A DNA stretch of 64,000 bases from a virus, in the IMG/VR virus record IMGVR_UViG_3300012936_000003, positions 1-64,000 of that record; one strand, 5' to 3'. The notes under the pieces are model-generated. The model was not told the DNA's origin. It made no database searches and worked only from the letters and a program-made list of their open reading frames with translations. The position numbers and the translations under genes were made by a program. Positions 19,801 through 29,292 of this stretch are shown in pieces. Within the stretch, counting starts at the first letter, position 1. Every line of letters begins with the position of its first letter.

Positions 19801-22800
19801 TACTAGCGTGTTTTTAGTCTCATTCATCTTGCTTATTTGTTGAAGCATCACTTCTGTCGTGGCGCTAGTAATTAAGGAGTCCGGAAGAACTCTACCTAAA
19901 AGAGAATCACCCGTCAGTGGAGTCCTTGCAGCCGTGTTTGGAACAAACTCAGGACAGGAATAGGCTTCTCTGAATCTTTGTAGAAGTTGAGGCGAGCCAA
20001 GCTCATAGCCTCCATCTTCCGCAAATCTTTCATACTCTTGTTGTGTACATTCGTTCTGTACTTGATCCGAGAGTGCTGTAAGTTCATCGCCAAAAATTCC
20101 GATGTTTCTGTTGTAAGATTCTCTGGTGAAAGCTGTTCTTTCTTCTTCTGTTCGTACTCGCCCAATAGATTCAGCCATACTCAAGTCTCTTGCCACAGCG
20201 CCCTGAATTACATTAAAGGCTGGTGTTCTAATAAAATCTTTCAACACGAGATAATCATCGGTGTTAATCTCGGGGATCACCAAAGGAGGTTGCTCAAGTT
20301 TATAATAGGTTTCCAAGTCTGACTGCTGATTACCTGCGAAAGCAGCCCAGTCCACCGCCATGCCAGATTTAATTGCGTTGAATAGAATGCCCGGTGCAAA
20401 GAAAGGTTGCAAAGCTGCCTGCTCTGTACGGGCTCGTGAAAATCTCTGGTTGTCGTTTTCGCCCGTCACGTGATCTTTGACAACACTATCATAAAATAGT
20501 GACCCCAACTGAACCGCTCTTTGCGAAGGATAAAATCCATTGTATGGTAAAAGTTTTTTAATGGCGCTAACTTCTAGGCGCATCATTAAATCTGTACCCT
20601 CTTGTTTTAATGCCTTGTGGTCTTCTCTAATTTTCTCTATGTGGCTAATCTTATCTGTATGTGAATAACACTTAAAGAAGTCTTCTTTCCAAACATATTC
20701 CTCGCATCTGGGCGATTCATGGAAAGGTACTCCGATTCTCCACCAACCAATTAATTCAGCACAAGCTGAATTTGCGTCTTGCTCAATCTGCTGGTTTCCA
20801 ATCGTATCGGCGGCGGTGCTAATAAGTTCCGTAATATCCGTACTATCTTCTTCCGGTGAGGATCCATCTACAACATCTGCTATCTCAGTAATGTCTTCCA
20901 ACTGTGATAATTCTTCTTCCGCTTCAATGACAACTTGGGCGGGCGTTTGGAGCGACGAGAATGCTGATTGAAAGCCCTCAACTTCGTTGGGAGAAATTCT
21001 TGGAATACCCAAGGGGTTTCCATTGTTCCCTAATCCTGTTGTAATAATTCCACTGGTTACTTGTTCTTGTAACTGAACAGCAGCTTGTGCCTGAGAAGCG
21101 AGATCAGATCCAAGACCTGTAAGGTCAAAAGGTTGTAAGTCTGCTGCCTCTACAATATTGAACTGTAATTTAAAGCCTCTAAATTCCTCGCTCTGCACAC
21201 CTTCGTCTACTTTTTCTTTAATCTTACATGCATTCACAAAATCTCGCCACTCTGCAAAAACCTCATTGGGGTTTTCACACTGGTTTTCATAAATTATTTC
21301 CGCTAAAGTGCATCTAACGTCGCTCGCAAAAGCACTAACAAACGTACTTCCGGCTGGGGCGTTATCCTCACCAGAAGTCGGCTCAGCAGGATTTTTCTTT
21401 CCATAATATTCCTCAAAGTCCACATCAAAAAACCACTGATTTTCAACAGAGTTGTGAGGCGTGTTTCGCACCTGTGATTCATCCCACGCAGCGTTAACAA
21501 TGCCGGGGTTTCCTCGGTAAAGAACTAAATCAGTAGCCTTTCCATTGAAAGTCCCGAGTTTCATAGTTGAGAAGGCAGCAGGGAAAAAAGCATCATAAAA
21601 CAATGAACCATCATGAGTTCTTACGTTCTCTGCGGGATTTATAATCTTTGCAGCCTGAAGACACTCTTTATCTTGCGTTGATAAAACACGAACACCGTTA
21701 ACGAAAAGCAGAACCTTGTGTCTGTCTGTTGAAGAACCCTCGGTGACATAACCACCCACATAACAAACTGAAATGTTTGACCAACCATCATTCATTATCT
21801 TGGCATAGTCATCAAACTCACCAAAATAAAGTTTGTTTCCAACATTATCTTCCCAGACAATCAATGTCTTTTCGTGATCTAGGTAGAGCCTACTCTCCAC
21901 AATCCTTCTAGCAGGCAAGGTTTGAAACTTTTTATTTACATCCATGAGCTTTTGAATCAACGATTTCTTAGAATTCATAAGAGGCGTGATTCTATTCATT
22001 TCCTGCGTGAGAGTATCAATGCTTCTATCTAGGCTTCTACGAGTGGCGCTGTTCATAGCTGTAATTAATCTTCTTTGAGCACGTCTAGAAGAAAGAGCTT
22101 CCCATTGACGATCATATTGTCTTAAAGACTCAAGCTCCACACGAAGATCATAGACGGTGCCATCAACCTCCAACAGTTGAGATTCAGGCTCGCCCGATGC
22201 AATGGTTCCTGACGTAAACTCGTAAATAACCGACTTTCCGGTAGAGCCCCTGAAGTTAAACCAACATGACGTAAAAACAACACTGTCCCACAAACTTAAA
22301 ATTTTGTTTGCATTACCTGAAGTTTCTACCGCAGGATTCCAATAAGGGAGAGCCTTTTGTGCTGGCGATAACGGCAAGCCCTTTGCAAAGGCGAAACCTT
22401 CTTTGGAGACGCTACGCAAGTTTTGATTTTCAATAAATTTTGCAAAGTCAAGTTGGAAGGTCATGCCTTTGACAAATGTTCCTACCGGATATTCTTCTCC
22501 GCACTTCCAATTGCCCTTGATAATATTGGTATCTAAAGAAGCCGGTGGTTCAATGTTTACATAACTATCTAAAATCCTGTGAGCCTCGCCGTAGTCGTTA
22601 TCTTCTTTGTCAAGAAGTTCCAGACCAGAAACCTTACCCGGTGCGAAGTCGTCATAACCGTTGGCAAAGTTTGGCTGAATTAGTGTGCCGGTATCCAAGT
22701 CAAGAGTTTCCTTCATGCTCGTTGTACCATCCCAAGAGAAATAATAACCTGCACCTCTGGTGGATTCATACCTTTGACCACTAAACTCTAGTTCCGGGTG

Positions 22801-25800
22801 TACACCGGGTAGCTCTAAAATTCTTTTGTTTTCTGCCAAGAAGTTTCCGGCGTTGTCATTAATATAAAACTCTAGGTGAGACGAAACATTGTACTCTGGT
22901 GTTAAAGTGTAGTTTTGCCCGATAAGACGAATGTCTTTTGAATATTCATCATAGTCGTCGTGCCAAGGAGTATTGTTTGAAATCTCCGCAGCTTTCCATT
23001 TCCAAGCATACTCACGACCTTCGCCATCAGGAGCGTGCGGGTTGTGGATAAATTGAAGTCTAGGTCGTGGAGCCATCCAAACCTCTAGACCTTTCTCCAT
23101 GTCATCTTTTTCTTGTGGCTGTTGACCCTGAGAAGTGTAGCCTGAATACTGTGGAAGACCTGCCCAAGCAAGATCGCCTCGTAGGGCAATATTACCACCG
23201 TCAGAAAAGTCTCCGGAAAGAAGTCTTTCTTGCGGAGCGTATTCTAGAGCCCAGACAGAACTTCTTCTGACCGGCTCTCCAAAAGCGTTTCTGCCTGCAA
23301 ATCTTTCCTCGTTATAACTGTAGCGTGTTCTCTCACGCAACCCATCAGCAGCCCAAAAAGTTCTAATCATGGATGAGCGGCGATCATAGCCATTTTGTCC
23401 AGACTCCTCCTTGTAAAATCTTCTTCTTCTGGTTTTGTCTAGAGTTGCATTTCTATGCTTCGGAAAAATATATTCCGAGTAAATCATCTCAAACATTTCC
23501 GGCGTGTTTCTTTCATCAGATGCGTATTTCTCTACTAAAACATCATAAATTTGTTTAGCCGTCTTTTTTAATCCCATTCTCTTGTCAAGATATGGGTTTG
23601 AGAACACCTCAACATTGTTACTGTAAGAGTGTACAACCACGCCCGAACTTGGAGAACCCGGAAACTGCATCTTGTGCCTCATCGGAAGGTTCCACGAAAC
23701 CGCTGGTTCTACATAACTTTGGGCAGTCTGCGCTCTAGTCTCTCTAAACGTTACAAATTTATTAACGCCCTGAACTCTTATTTCTTTAGGCAGATCAACC
23801 ATTGAGAAAATATTATTTTTTCTCTGATTCACAACAATCTTGTTTTCAAAGTTTCTAATCTGCTTCCAAGAGGGGTGCTGATATGGACCATCTCTGTGAA
23901 GGAGCATATCGTTCAAAGAAAGACCGTCTTCGTTGCTCGGATCAAGAATAGCAAACGTGTCTTCGCTGTTAATATCCAGCCCACGAATAGCAGACATACT
24001 GGAAATCTCGGAACAGCCTCTGTCAAACGATTCGTCCACAACGTCTTCGTAAGTTTTCGGGTGATGCCCACTCTCATCATCATAAGAAATAAAGGTGTTT
24101 AAGAATGGAAACCCTTCTTCAATGATCACTTGCCCCTGTTTCTTCTTAACCACGCTCTTTCCATACGCAGAAACCTCACCCACAAACTCGGTCGGACTGG
24201 TGGCGGTCTCTGGGTGGTATGCCACAGCATTCGGATACTGTGTTGCGTACCCCCATGGACATACAGTGTAGCGCACTGCTTCGCCTTCAACTTCTTCAAA
24301 AATTTCTCTACGTGTGGAAGAATTAATCCAAGAATACTGATAACCACTTCTTGGCAACTGGTGTGTGACCCAGAAATTATCATGCGTTTCTTTACAGCGA
24401 TAGTCCGTTAAAATTCTTCTTGCGTATTCTTCTTCATCACATTCACAGCACGGATCAACTTCTTCTGGAATTTCATTCTCAAATGCATCAATGTGACTAA
24501 ACGCTTCGGGTCTATATGCCGTATTCCTATGGTTCTTGTGATAGTTCGCCTCGCAAAAGACTTCCAAGTCTCCCGGAGATTCGCAGTCATCTACAGGTCT
24601 TCCCCTGTAGTAGCTTCTATAGCCCCAACGCTTTGTGTGGTAGGTTAACCAGTTAGCCAGATGTGTTCGCACATCAAGGTTTCTAAAGTTCAAGGAGTTA
24701 TAAACTGCAAATTCCTCAGCCTCAACATCCATCATACCTCGTGAAAGAGTGTCTGGACCGCCGGGTGAGGAAAATCTTTCTACAAAGATGTGTTCATTTC
24801 TACCTCTGTCCGGTAGTGTGAAATCATACATTCCGACGACATAATCAGACTCCGTAGAGTATGTTGACATTTCATCCAGTCCTTCTTGCTCAACTAACCA
24901 CCTGTTGTTCAAACTTCTCCCGGAGGTTTGAACTACCTCGTAATCAAATTGATAGTTTCCATAAGAAGACTTAATATTTCTAATGTTTACAGGTCTCTTT
25001 GCCTTTTCGTCTCTATAATATGTCGCCTTGGGTTGTTCATCTGACAGTGGATAGAAGGTTCCTGACTCAAAGTTCCACGCTTCTGGTCTTTCTCCTTCAT
25101 CAAGATCTCTAGGGTGAAGGAACGGGAAGACGTGCCTGCTTTGAAGACCTCCGACGTTGACACTAGGGAAGATACCCTGAAGTGGAACATCTTTGTCTTC
25201 ACCGTAAGTGTCAGAGTGGTTGCTGTTCCAGTAAGTCTCTCCTGTCAAAATATTTTCGTTTAGTTCGTAAAGTGAGTAGCTGCTGCCGTTGCTGCCGCCT
25301 GCCTCAATATTTAAACGTTTATTAAATAAAGGGTTCCCTCTCAATTCTTCATCAAGACAAACGGAATTTGCGGCTTGAGTTGTTTCTCTAACTTCCACAA
25401 CCCCACGGTCTGCCAATTCTGCCCTGACGTAATCAATTTTCTTGTTCTTTTTATTATTTACACCACCATGAATAGACTTCTGGACTTCCATGCCAAACCG
25501 GTACGGTGTTGACAAACTTCTCAACGCAAACGTCTGTCCATCGTAAGATCTTGTAATCCCGCCCACCTCGTGAGCGAGCTTCTTCTCAATGTAGTCTCCG
25601 CTATTCTTAGTCGTCGCCACATGCAAGATTTGTGCCCGTGCATCATCTACGTCTTCGTCGCCAGTTTGGAGCACTCCGTCTCGTTCAGCACGTTCTTTCC
25701 ACCACAAGCACTTTTGTGCTTCGTCTTCTTCCATGGAAGCATGACCAAACTTCCAATTGTAAAGCATCTCATTAATACCCAGAACTGCCGTCTCGGGTGG

Positions 25801-28800
25801 CTTCTGCTTCATCTCCAATGTCGGGAACTTCGTCCAATACTTGTTTCTCTCTAGAACGTGGCTTTCAATCATCGTCCTCATATCATCAGAAAAATTAGCG
25901 GAGGCTGGAATCAACTGTTTGATCATCTCGCTGATGGAGTTGTCAATCCATTTATAAAATTGAATATATTTTTCTACTCTTGGCGCTTCTTCAAATCTCT
26001 GGAAGAATAGTTGTCGTAGTTTATTTAAGTTCTTGTATTCCATCCTGTATCTGTTTACAGGCTCGCCGATCAAATTGTTGAAAGTTTTAATTCCAGCAAA
26101 AGCGTGAACAATCTCTTGAGAAATTGCCTGATACATGCTCTTTTCTACTGCCCAAAAATAATTCACGGGGCGAATGTTTTTTACAAAACGGTCGTCGTCT
26201 TGAGTCAGAAGCTGAATCGTGTCAGTTGAACCAATGATCTCCGGAAGATTCTGTTTTGCAGCGAAAAGAAAATTTTTGTCCACTACGTGGCGATCTTCAG
26301 GGTAGTAATAATCTCCCTTACCCGTGTGCTGTCTCTTTACAGTGTTTCCAATCCACCCGTACCTTCCGGTTGGGGCAGCTTCTTCGTTTGAGCCGATAGA
26401 AACATCGTCAACGTAGAAAAACGAGTCAGACAAAATATCCATAATACCGTCTACGCCGTCGGACACGCTTGACAAAGTTACCGTCGCAAAGTCCCAGTAA
26501 AGACACAGTGTGTCAATTTGCGGAACTCTAGGTCCGACACTCTGTTGCTCAAAATAAGCAGACTTGTAAGGATCTCTAACACCATAATTGTCAGGATCCT
26601 GTGCATGATACTTGATAGTCTCATTGTCCAAGTAATCTTGCCAGTATCTAACTTCACCGATTTTAACATCCGACTGGTTTACCGTGCCCTCAGAGTTATC
26701 GTTGGTGTCTCTATACTCTGCACCCAAGAACAATCGCTTGTTAGCGTTAAGTGCACTCTTTGCTGCTGCTGCGTCAAGTTCTGCTTCAAATAAAAATTCT
26801 TCTTGTGTCTGATCTAGAATGGTTGAAATACCGTAGAACTCTAAAAAGTATTTTACGTTCTCATCAGACTTGTATACAAGATCTGGTCTCTTGTCTGTTC
26901 TGACCCTAACCGCAAAGTTCCATCTGGTGTTGTCATAAACATCATGGAAGAATTCAGTCTCAAACACACCTTCGTGGTATTCATTGTCTGCGTTTGGGGC
27001 GAATCCAAAGCCACGAACATCAAGTCTGAACTTAGCCTTCGGGCTTCTGTCTTTTTCTTTAATTGACACAACCCTGAAACCAAAATCAGGAGCATCAACC
27101 CATGTTAAATCTTCTTGTGCGTCTTTCGCCTGATGCATACCGAAGATAGAACTAGGTCTCTCGTCCGTGAAACCGAAATCCATTTGATAATAGTTCGGGT
27201 GATCAATCGGCAACTTCTTAGGGAAGATGACAGTTGTCTGCATCGTGAACGGAATAAAATCTAAACCTCCGTCGTCAGTACCTGCAATGTAAGATACACT
27301 GTGTGGATTGTCAGGCTCAAGCGTCTGATACACGGTTGAGTCATGCCTGTCAACATCGTTGAAATCAAGAAAGTTTTTCTTGACAGACACAGATCTATAT
27401 GAATCTTTTAACCTATGTGTTACGCCGTCGCCATACAAATTAATCTTAATAAGCTCGTCTCCAACACCGAAGCACCGCAGAAGGTTTCTGAAAGACTTTT
27501 CAGTGCCCTTTGCCTTGTAAATGCCGACAATGTTGTTATACACGTTTTGATAAATAAGGTTCTTAACGTTGTGAAGTTTTTCTTCAAAGACACGTTCTTC
27601 GTTCCTGTTGGAAAGCGCCTCAAGAATTGTCGTGTCTACAAAAATTTCTGGTGCTACAAAACCCACCGACTCAAGCAAGTGTTTGGCAAACGGCAATGGC
27701 TTCTCGCCGTCTTGAACATAATGTGTATTTGTAATTGACGGTAGCGCCTCAATCTGCAAGTGTAGCGTGTCAAAGTAGCTTGAAATAATCTGGCTTAAAC
27801 CTAGTAGTCCCTGTGTTCCTTCTTCGTCAGCAGTCGTAATCCACTCTGGCATGGTGTTATATACTGCCGAGTTGTTTGTCATGTCGTGAGAATTACCCTC
27901 AAGCCTTTTTTCTTCCATTAATTCCTGAACGCTTGGGTGGGTTCTATAAACAATAGGATCCTTGTACTCTGTGTTGTTTACTCCCGGCTTCTCATCAATA
28001 GCCGAGCCGGAATCTCGGACGAGCAAAGAATAGTTTACAATAGAACCGTTTGACACACGACCGGAGTAATCCAAAACCTGAACATCAAAAGGACTAATTT
28101 TTTCTGAATTGTAAGTTCCCTCGTTAAATTTATAGTATACACCGAGGTCTGTGTTTGGCTCATCGGAGTTAGCGCCGCCGTGGACCTGAGTGAACCAGTT
28201 TCTACCAATTTGTTCTGAAGTCCTCACAGACTTCCAGAAGCGAAACTCATCATAACTCGCACGTGCTGAGGCGAAGCCGTAAAAATTTTCTTCGGACGCA
28301 GGGTCAGTCTTGTATTGTAGGGCACCAAGGGTCGCTGTCAGGTGATTTGTTTCTCCGACAAACGAACCTACGACTGTGCCGTCAGAAACCTCGTCAACCA
28401 TCTCCCCGTTAATATACAACCTAAAGACGATGGCGTCATCAGCATTAAACGCAGAAACAGAAAAATGATTCCACGAATTTAAATTTAGACTGCTCGGTAA
28501 CACCTCTCTGCTTCCGATGGCAACATCTGTGGCACCAGCAGAGCCAGAAACGTAAGTAACGTTTACGAGATTCTTGTCGGAATCTTTGTCCTCTGGCATT
28601 TGTACCAAAAATCTACAATACTGTTCAGCATCAATGTCTCTGTTGTTCCAAAGATCAAACAAACAGATACTACCATCTATATCAGCACGTTCTTCATCTA
28701 GTTTAAACCAGAACTCAACAGTGTTCCCGAGAGTGCCATCGCAGAACAGGTTTGATTCCCTCTGCATCTCTGGATTCCAGATGTTGCTCTTTCCAAGACC

Positions 28801-29289
28801 CTCTGGATATTCTTTTCTTAGTTCACCAGTTTCATTAATTGGTGTTGGGTTAGGTCCACCTTTGACATAAATAAACTGTGAATTTTGTAAATATCTGTAA
28901 CCATCAAGTACACCCATCTGCGGATGTGCTTCGGCATCATTGAACTTTACATAACCCGTAGTTCTTGGGTATTCGTTTTCAAAAATATAGTTATCAATGT
29001 AAGTGGCGTTATTGTGCCACGCTGTCTTCTCAGCCAAAGAACCGTCATATGGGTACGTGTTCAGGACAGAGTTGATAGCGTCTATATAATACTTCTCTGC
29101 CGAGCCGTACCGAGCGAAAGTTTTAGGGTCGTCAAAGTCTACACTGATACGAGGAACAAACCTAGTCTGGTCAATGTTCCTCTCATCTACGTGCTTGGAT
29201 GATTCTCCGTCTCGCTTTACAGTTTCTTCGTATTTCTCAACAGTTAGAATCTGATTTGACCGTTTTCCAAAAAGGTCTTTAATACTCAT
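16849..29289 (-). CDS. Giant virion protein (4146 residues) with lectin-like LamG domains
   Basis: A single uninterrupted 12.4-kb frame. Residues about 185-370 form a laminin-G/concanavalin-like beta sandwich (NTVEFWFKLDEE ... LNSWNHFSVSAF ... FRLYINGEMVDE ... YDEFRFWKSVRT). A second domain of this kind lies about 680-930 and a third about 2270-2550, the latter interrupted by a charged helical insert with LRQYDRQWEALSSRRAQRR. These domains often bind sugars. The rest is acidic, with no signal peptide, membrane helix or catalytic motif I can name. The gene lies between the DNRLRE-like fibre protein/gp6 baseplate block and the 384-residue gene, so a tail-fibre, baseplate-peripheral or adhesin role is likely. 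Its mass, near 470 kDa, is extreme even for phage tails. Start ATG 29289 follows a GGTGG site, four bases after the preceding stop. Confidence 0.88.
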   Translation of the reverse strand: MSIKDLFGKRSNQILTVEKYEETVKRDGESSKHVDERNIDQTRFVPRISVDFDDPKTFARYGSAEKYYIDAINSVLNTYPYDGSLAEKTAWHNNATYIDNYIFENEYPRTTGYVKFNDAEAHPQMGVLDGYRYLQNSQFIYVKGGPNPTPINETGELRKEYPEGLGKSNIWNPEMQRESNLFCDGTLGNTVEFWFKLDEERADIDGSICLFDLWNNRDIDAEQYCRFLVQMPEDKDSDKNLVNVTYVSGSAGATDVAIGSREVLPSSLNLNSWNHFSVSAFNADDAIVFRLYINGEMVDEVSDGTVVGSFVGETNHLTATLGALQYKTDPASEENFYGFASARASYDEFRFWKSVRTSEQIGRNWFTQVHGGANSDEPNTDLGVYYKFNEGTYNSEKISPFDVQVLDYSGRVSNGSIVNYSLLVRDSGSAIDEKPGVNNTEYKDPIVYRTHPSVQELMEEKRLEGNSHDMTNNSAVYNTMPEWITTADEEGTQGLLGLSQIISSYFDTLHLQIEALPSITNTHYVQDGEKPLPFAKHLLESVGFVAPEIFVDTTILEALSNRNEERVFEEKLHNVKNLIYQNVYNNIVGIYKAKGTEKSFRNLLRCFGVGDELIKINLYGDGVTHRLKDSYRSVSVKKNFLDFNDVDRHDSTVYQTLEPDNPHSVSYIAGTDDGGLDFIPFTMQTTVIFPKKLPIDHPNYYQMDFGFTDERPSSIFGMHQAKDAQEDLTWVDAPDFGFRVVSIKEKDRSPKAKFRLDVRGFGFAPNADNEYHEGVFETEFFHDVYDNTRWNFAVRVRTDKRPDLVYKSDENVKYFLEFYGISTILDQTQEEFLFEAELDAAAAKSALNANKRLFLGAEYRDTNDNSEGTVNQSDVKIGEVRYWQDYLDNETIKYHAQDPDNYGVRDPYKSAYFEQQSVGPRVPQIDTLCLYWDFATVTLSSVSDGVDGIMDILSDSFFYVDDVSIGSNEEAAPTGRYGWIGNTVKRQHTGKGDYYYPEDRHVVDKNFLFAAKQNLPEIIGSTDTIQLLTQDDDRFVKNIRPVNYFWAVEKSMYQAISQEIVHAFAGIKTFNNLIGEPVNRYRMEYKNLNKLRQLFFQRFEEAPRVEKYIQFYKWIDNSISEMIKQLIPASANFSDDMRTMIESHVLERNKYWTKFPTLEMKQKPPETAVLGINEMLYNWKFGHASMEEDEAQKCLWWKERAERDGVLQTGDEDVDDARAQILHVATTKNSGDYIEKKLAHEVGGITRSYDGQTFALRSLSTPYRFGMEVQKSIHGGVNNKKNKKIDYVRAELADRGVVEVRETTQAANSVCLDEELRGNPLFNKRLNIEAGGSNGSSYSLYELNENILTGETYWNSNHSDTYGEDKDVPLQGIFPSVNVGGLQSRHVFPFLHPRDLDEGERPEAWNFESGTFYPLSDEQPKATYYRDEKAKRPVNIRNIKSSYGNYQFDYEVVQTSGRSLNNRWLVEQEGLDEMSTYSTESDYVVGMYDFTLPDRGRNEHIFVERFSSPGGPDTLSRGMMDVEAEEFAVYNSLNFRNLDVRTHLANWLTYHTKRWGYRSYYRGRPVDDCESPGDLEVFCEANYHKNHRNTAYRPEAFSHIDAFENEIPEEVDPCCECDEEEYARRILTDYRCKETHDNFWVTHQLPRSGYQYSWINSSTRREIFEEVEGEAVRYTVCPWGYATQYPNAVAYHPETATSPTEFVGEVSAYGKSVVKKKQGQVIIEEGFPFLNTFISYDDESGHHPKTYEDVVDESFDRGCSEISSMSAIRGLDINSEDTFAILDPSNEDGLSLNDMLLHRDGPYQHPSWKQIRNFENKIVVNQRKNNIFSMVDLPKEIRVQGVNKFVTFRETRAQTAQSYVEPAVSWNLPMRHKMQFPGSPSSGVVVHSYSNNVEVFSNPYLDKRMGLKKTAKQIYDVLVEKYASDERNTPEMFEMIYSEYIFPKHRNATLDKTRRRRFYKEESGQNGYDRRSSMIRTFWAADGLRERTRYSYNEERFAGRNAFGEPVRRSSVWALEYAPQERLLSGDFSDGGNIALRGDLAWAGLPQYSGYTSQGQQPQEKDDMEKGLEVWMAPRPRLQFIHNPHAPDGEGREYAWKWKAAEISNNTPWHDDYDEYSKDIRLIGQNYTLTPEYNVSSHLEFYINDNAGNFLAENKRILELPGVHPELEFSGQRYESTRGAGYYFSWDGTTSMKETLDLDTGTLIQPNFANGYDDFAPGKVSGLELLDKEDNDYGEAHRILDSYVNIEPPASLDTNIIKGNWKCGEEYPVGTFVKGMTFQLDFAKFIENQNLRSVSKEGFAFAKGLPLSPAQKALPYWNPAVETSGNANKILSLWDSVVFTSCWFNFRGSTGKSVIYEFTSGTIASGEPESQLLEVDGTVYDLRVELESLRQYDRQWEALSSRRAQRRLITAMNSATRRSLDRSIDTLTQEMNRITPLMNSKKSLIQKLMDVNKKFQTLPARRIVESRLYLDHEKTLIVWEDNVGNKLYFGEFDDYAKIMNDGWSNISVCYVGGYVTEGSSTDRHKVLLFVNGVRVLSTQDKECLQAAKIINPAENVRTHDGSLFYDAFFPAAFSTMKLGTFNGKATDLVLYRGNPGIVNAAWDESQVRNTPHNSVENQWFFDVDFEEYYGKKNPAEPTSGEDNAPAGSTFVSAFASDVRCTLAEIIYENQCENPNEVFAEWRDFVNACKIKEKVDEGVQSEEFRGFKLQFNIVEAADLQPFDLTGLGSDLASQAQAAVQLQEQVTSGIITTGLGNNGNPLGIPRISPNEVEGFQSAFSSLQTPAQVVIEAEEELSQLEDITEIADVVDGSSPEEDSTDITELISTAADTIGNQQIEQDANSACAELIGWWRIGVPFHESPRCEEYVWKEDFFKCYSHTDKISHIEKIREDHKALKQEGTDLMMRLEVSAIKKLLPYNGFYPSQRAVQLGSLFYDSVVKDHVTGENDNQRFSRARTEQAALQPFFAPGILFNAIKSGMAVDWAAFAGNQQSDLETYYKLEQPPLVIPEINTDDYLVLKDFIRTPAFNVIQGAVARDLSMAESIGRVRTEEERTAFTRESYNRNIGIFGDELTALSDQVQNECTQQEYERFAEDGGYELGSPQLLQRFREAYSCPEFVPNTAARTPLTGDSLLGRVLPDSLITSATTEVMLQQISKMNETKNTLVRVINNLTYTREVKTRSYISTSTRMLTKTPSFRIPFEALVSLGSYIPQTNSAEQSKIFFLAPSYYNNVEEADVQPEYPYFEWTGNQNPLYEMAMNNFLAEVPNFFLRGGKFTTFASSPENKFKTVKAGWTYYMDVHLYKTNNFDMVYSPHDGERLRIGRADSSGNEFTTHGRYFGPPMQYLTDAEMNDKEVSFMPSADPAQAAYVPPYFYGRAKARLKFVAQRDGQPTLEEILNNLEIDYINEEMDSLFSSRSSSEQVSGGELLRTIQDYAWKKVPAYEARMPMEACIKFDGKANEKKTSFAAINTAYDYSPDGVARLAPQRVEDDVAGGTGVWVISPRFECPTFNFKSESNLNYIADSDQPCGTGIWGGYGTIPSNQEGIFISLEESFKRHEKPNQPLTCKITNEEIFAVALGIQNDVRLMHENVITLEDPFGGIEAVTIGQPTNAEQISPWGQEAIDKDVSAYLDLGFLDSELEERRTPFSSAAKIRTSLTSPSEKLGGNQPSKMSGQYDIEAYLEAEKWQTDMFSVWNESGATVPLASDVANAIEYHINYLYKRFPKSFPWKASVVWVHPNDYQNGKVRGSAKKAGEEQLKKYPEYNKLQTVLQAIVQIEYDYSRAPTGAKKVNETPKVSLSVNQDSIKNPNGRLGIRYLTETSALDWTRDRFEPELQENRDFYRISSTRKIIDCIQTVGSLIDVCGFTATKSRIGEVAASKEISEAVIMIPFVDNPIIADDVASTTQVGGRNFFKISEQLFAETFANVAAGEPAIVQGKTYNVAADIPETSVSEMIKKLQKYNMPPQYDFLKYRQISPFVTYVFEFSDELNSDDLSNIWQGLMPQRAKVAEQDTEIIQHELNEVNFFEGKKVPENVRWIVFRAKKKAKTNYWEMTADSVDDDRFKFDFTFGTDLKPDYSYNWPYDFCSLVELCRVKGGISVTPKLSADNLRLDPILSEVEKQKIISDAHSQAAVTRNIQAVGLTNWEGDE

Positions 29290-29292
29290 TCT

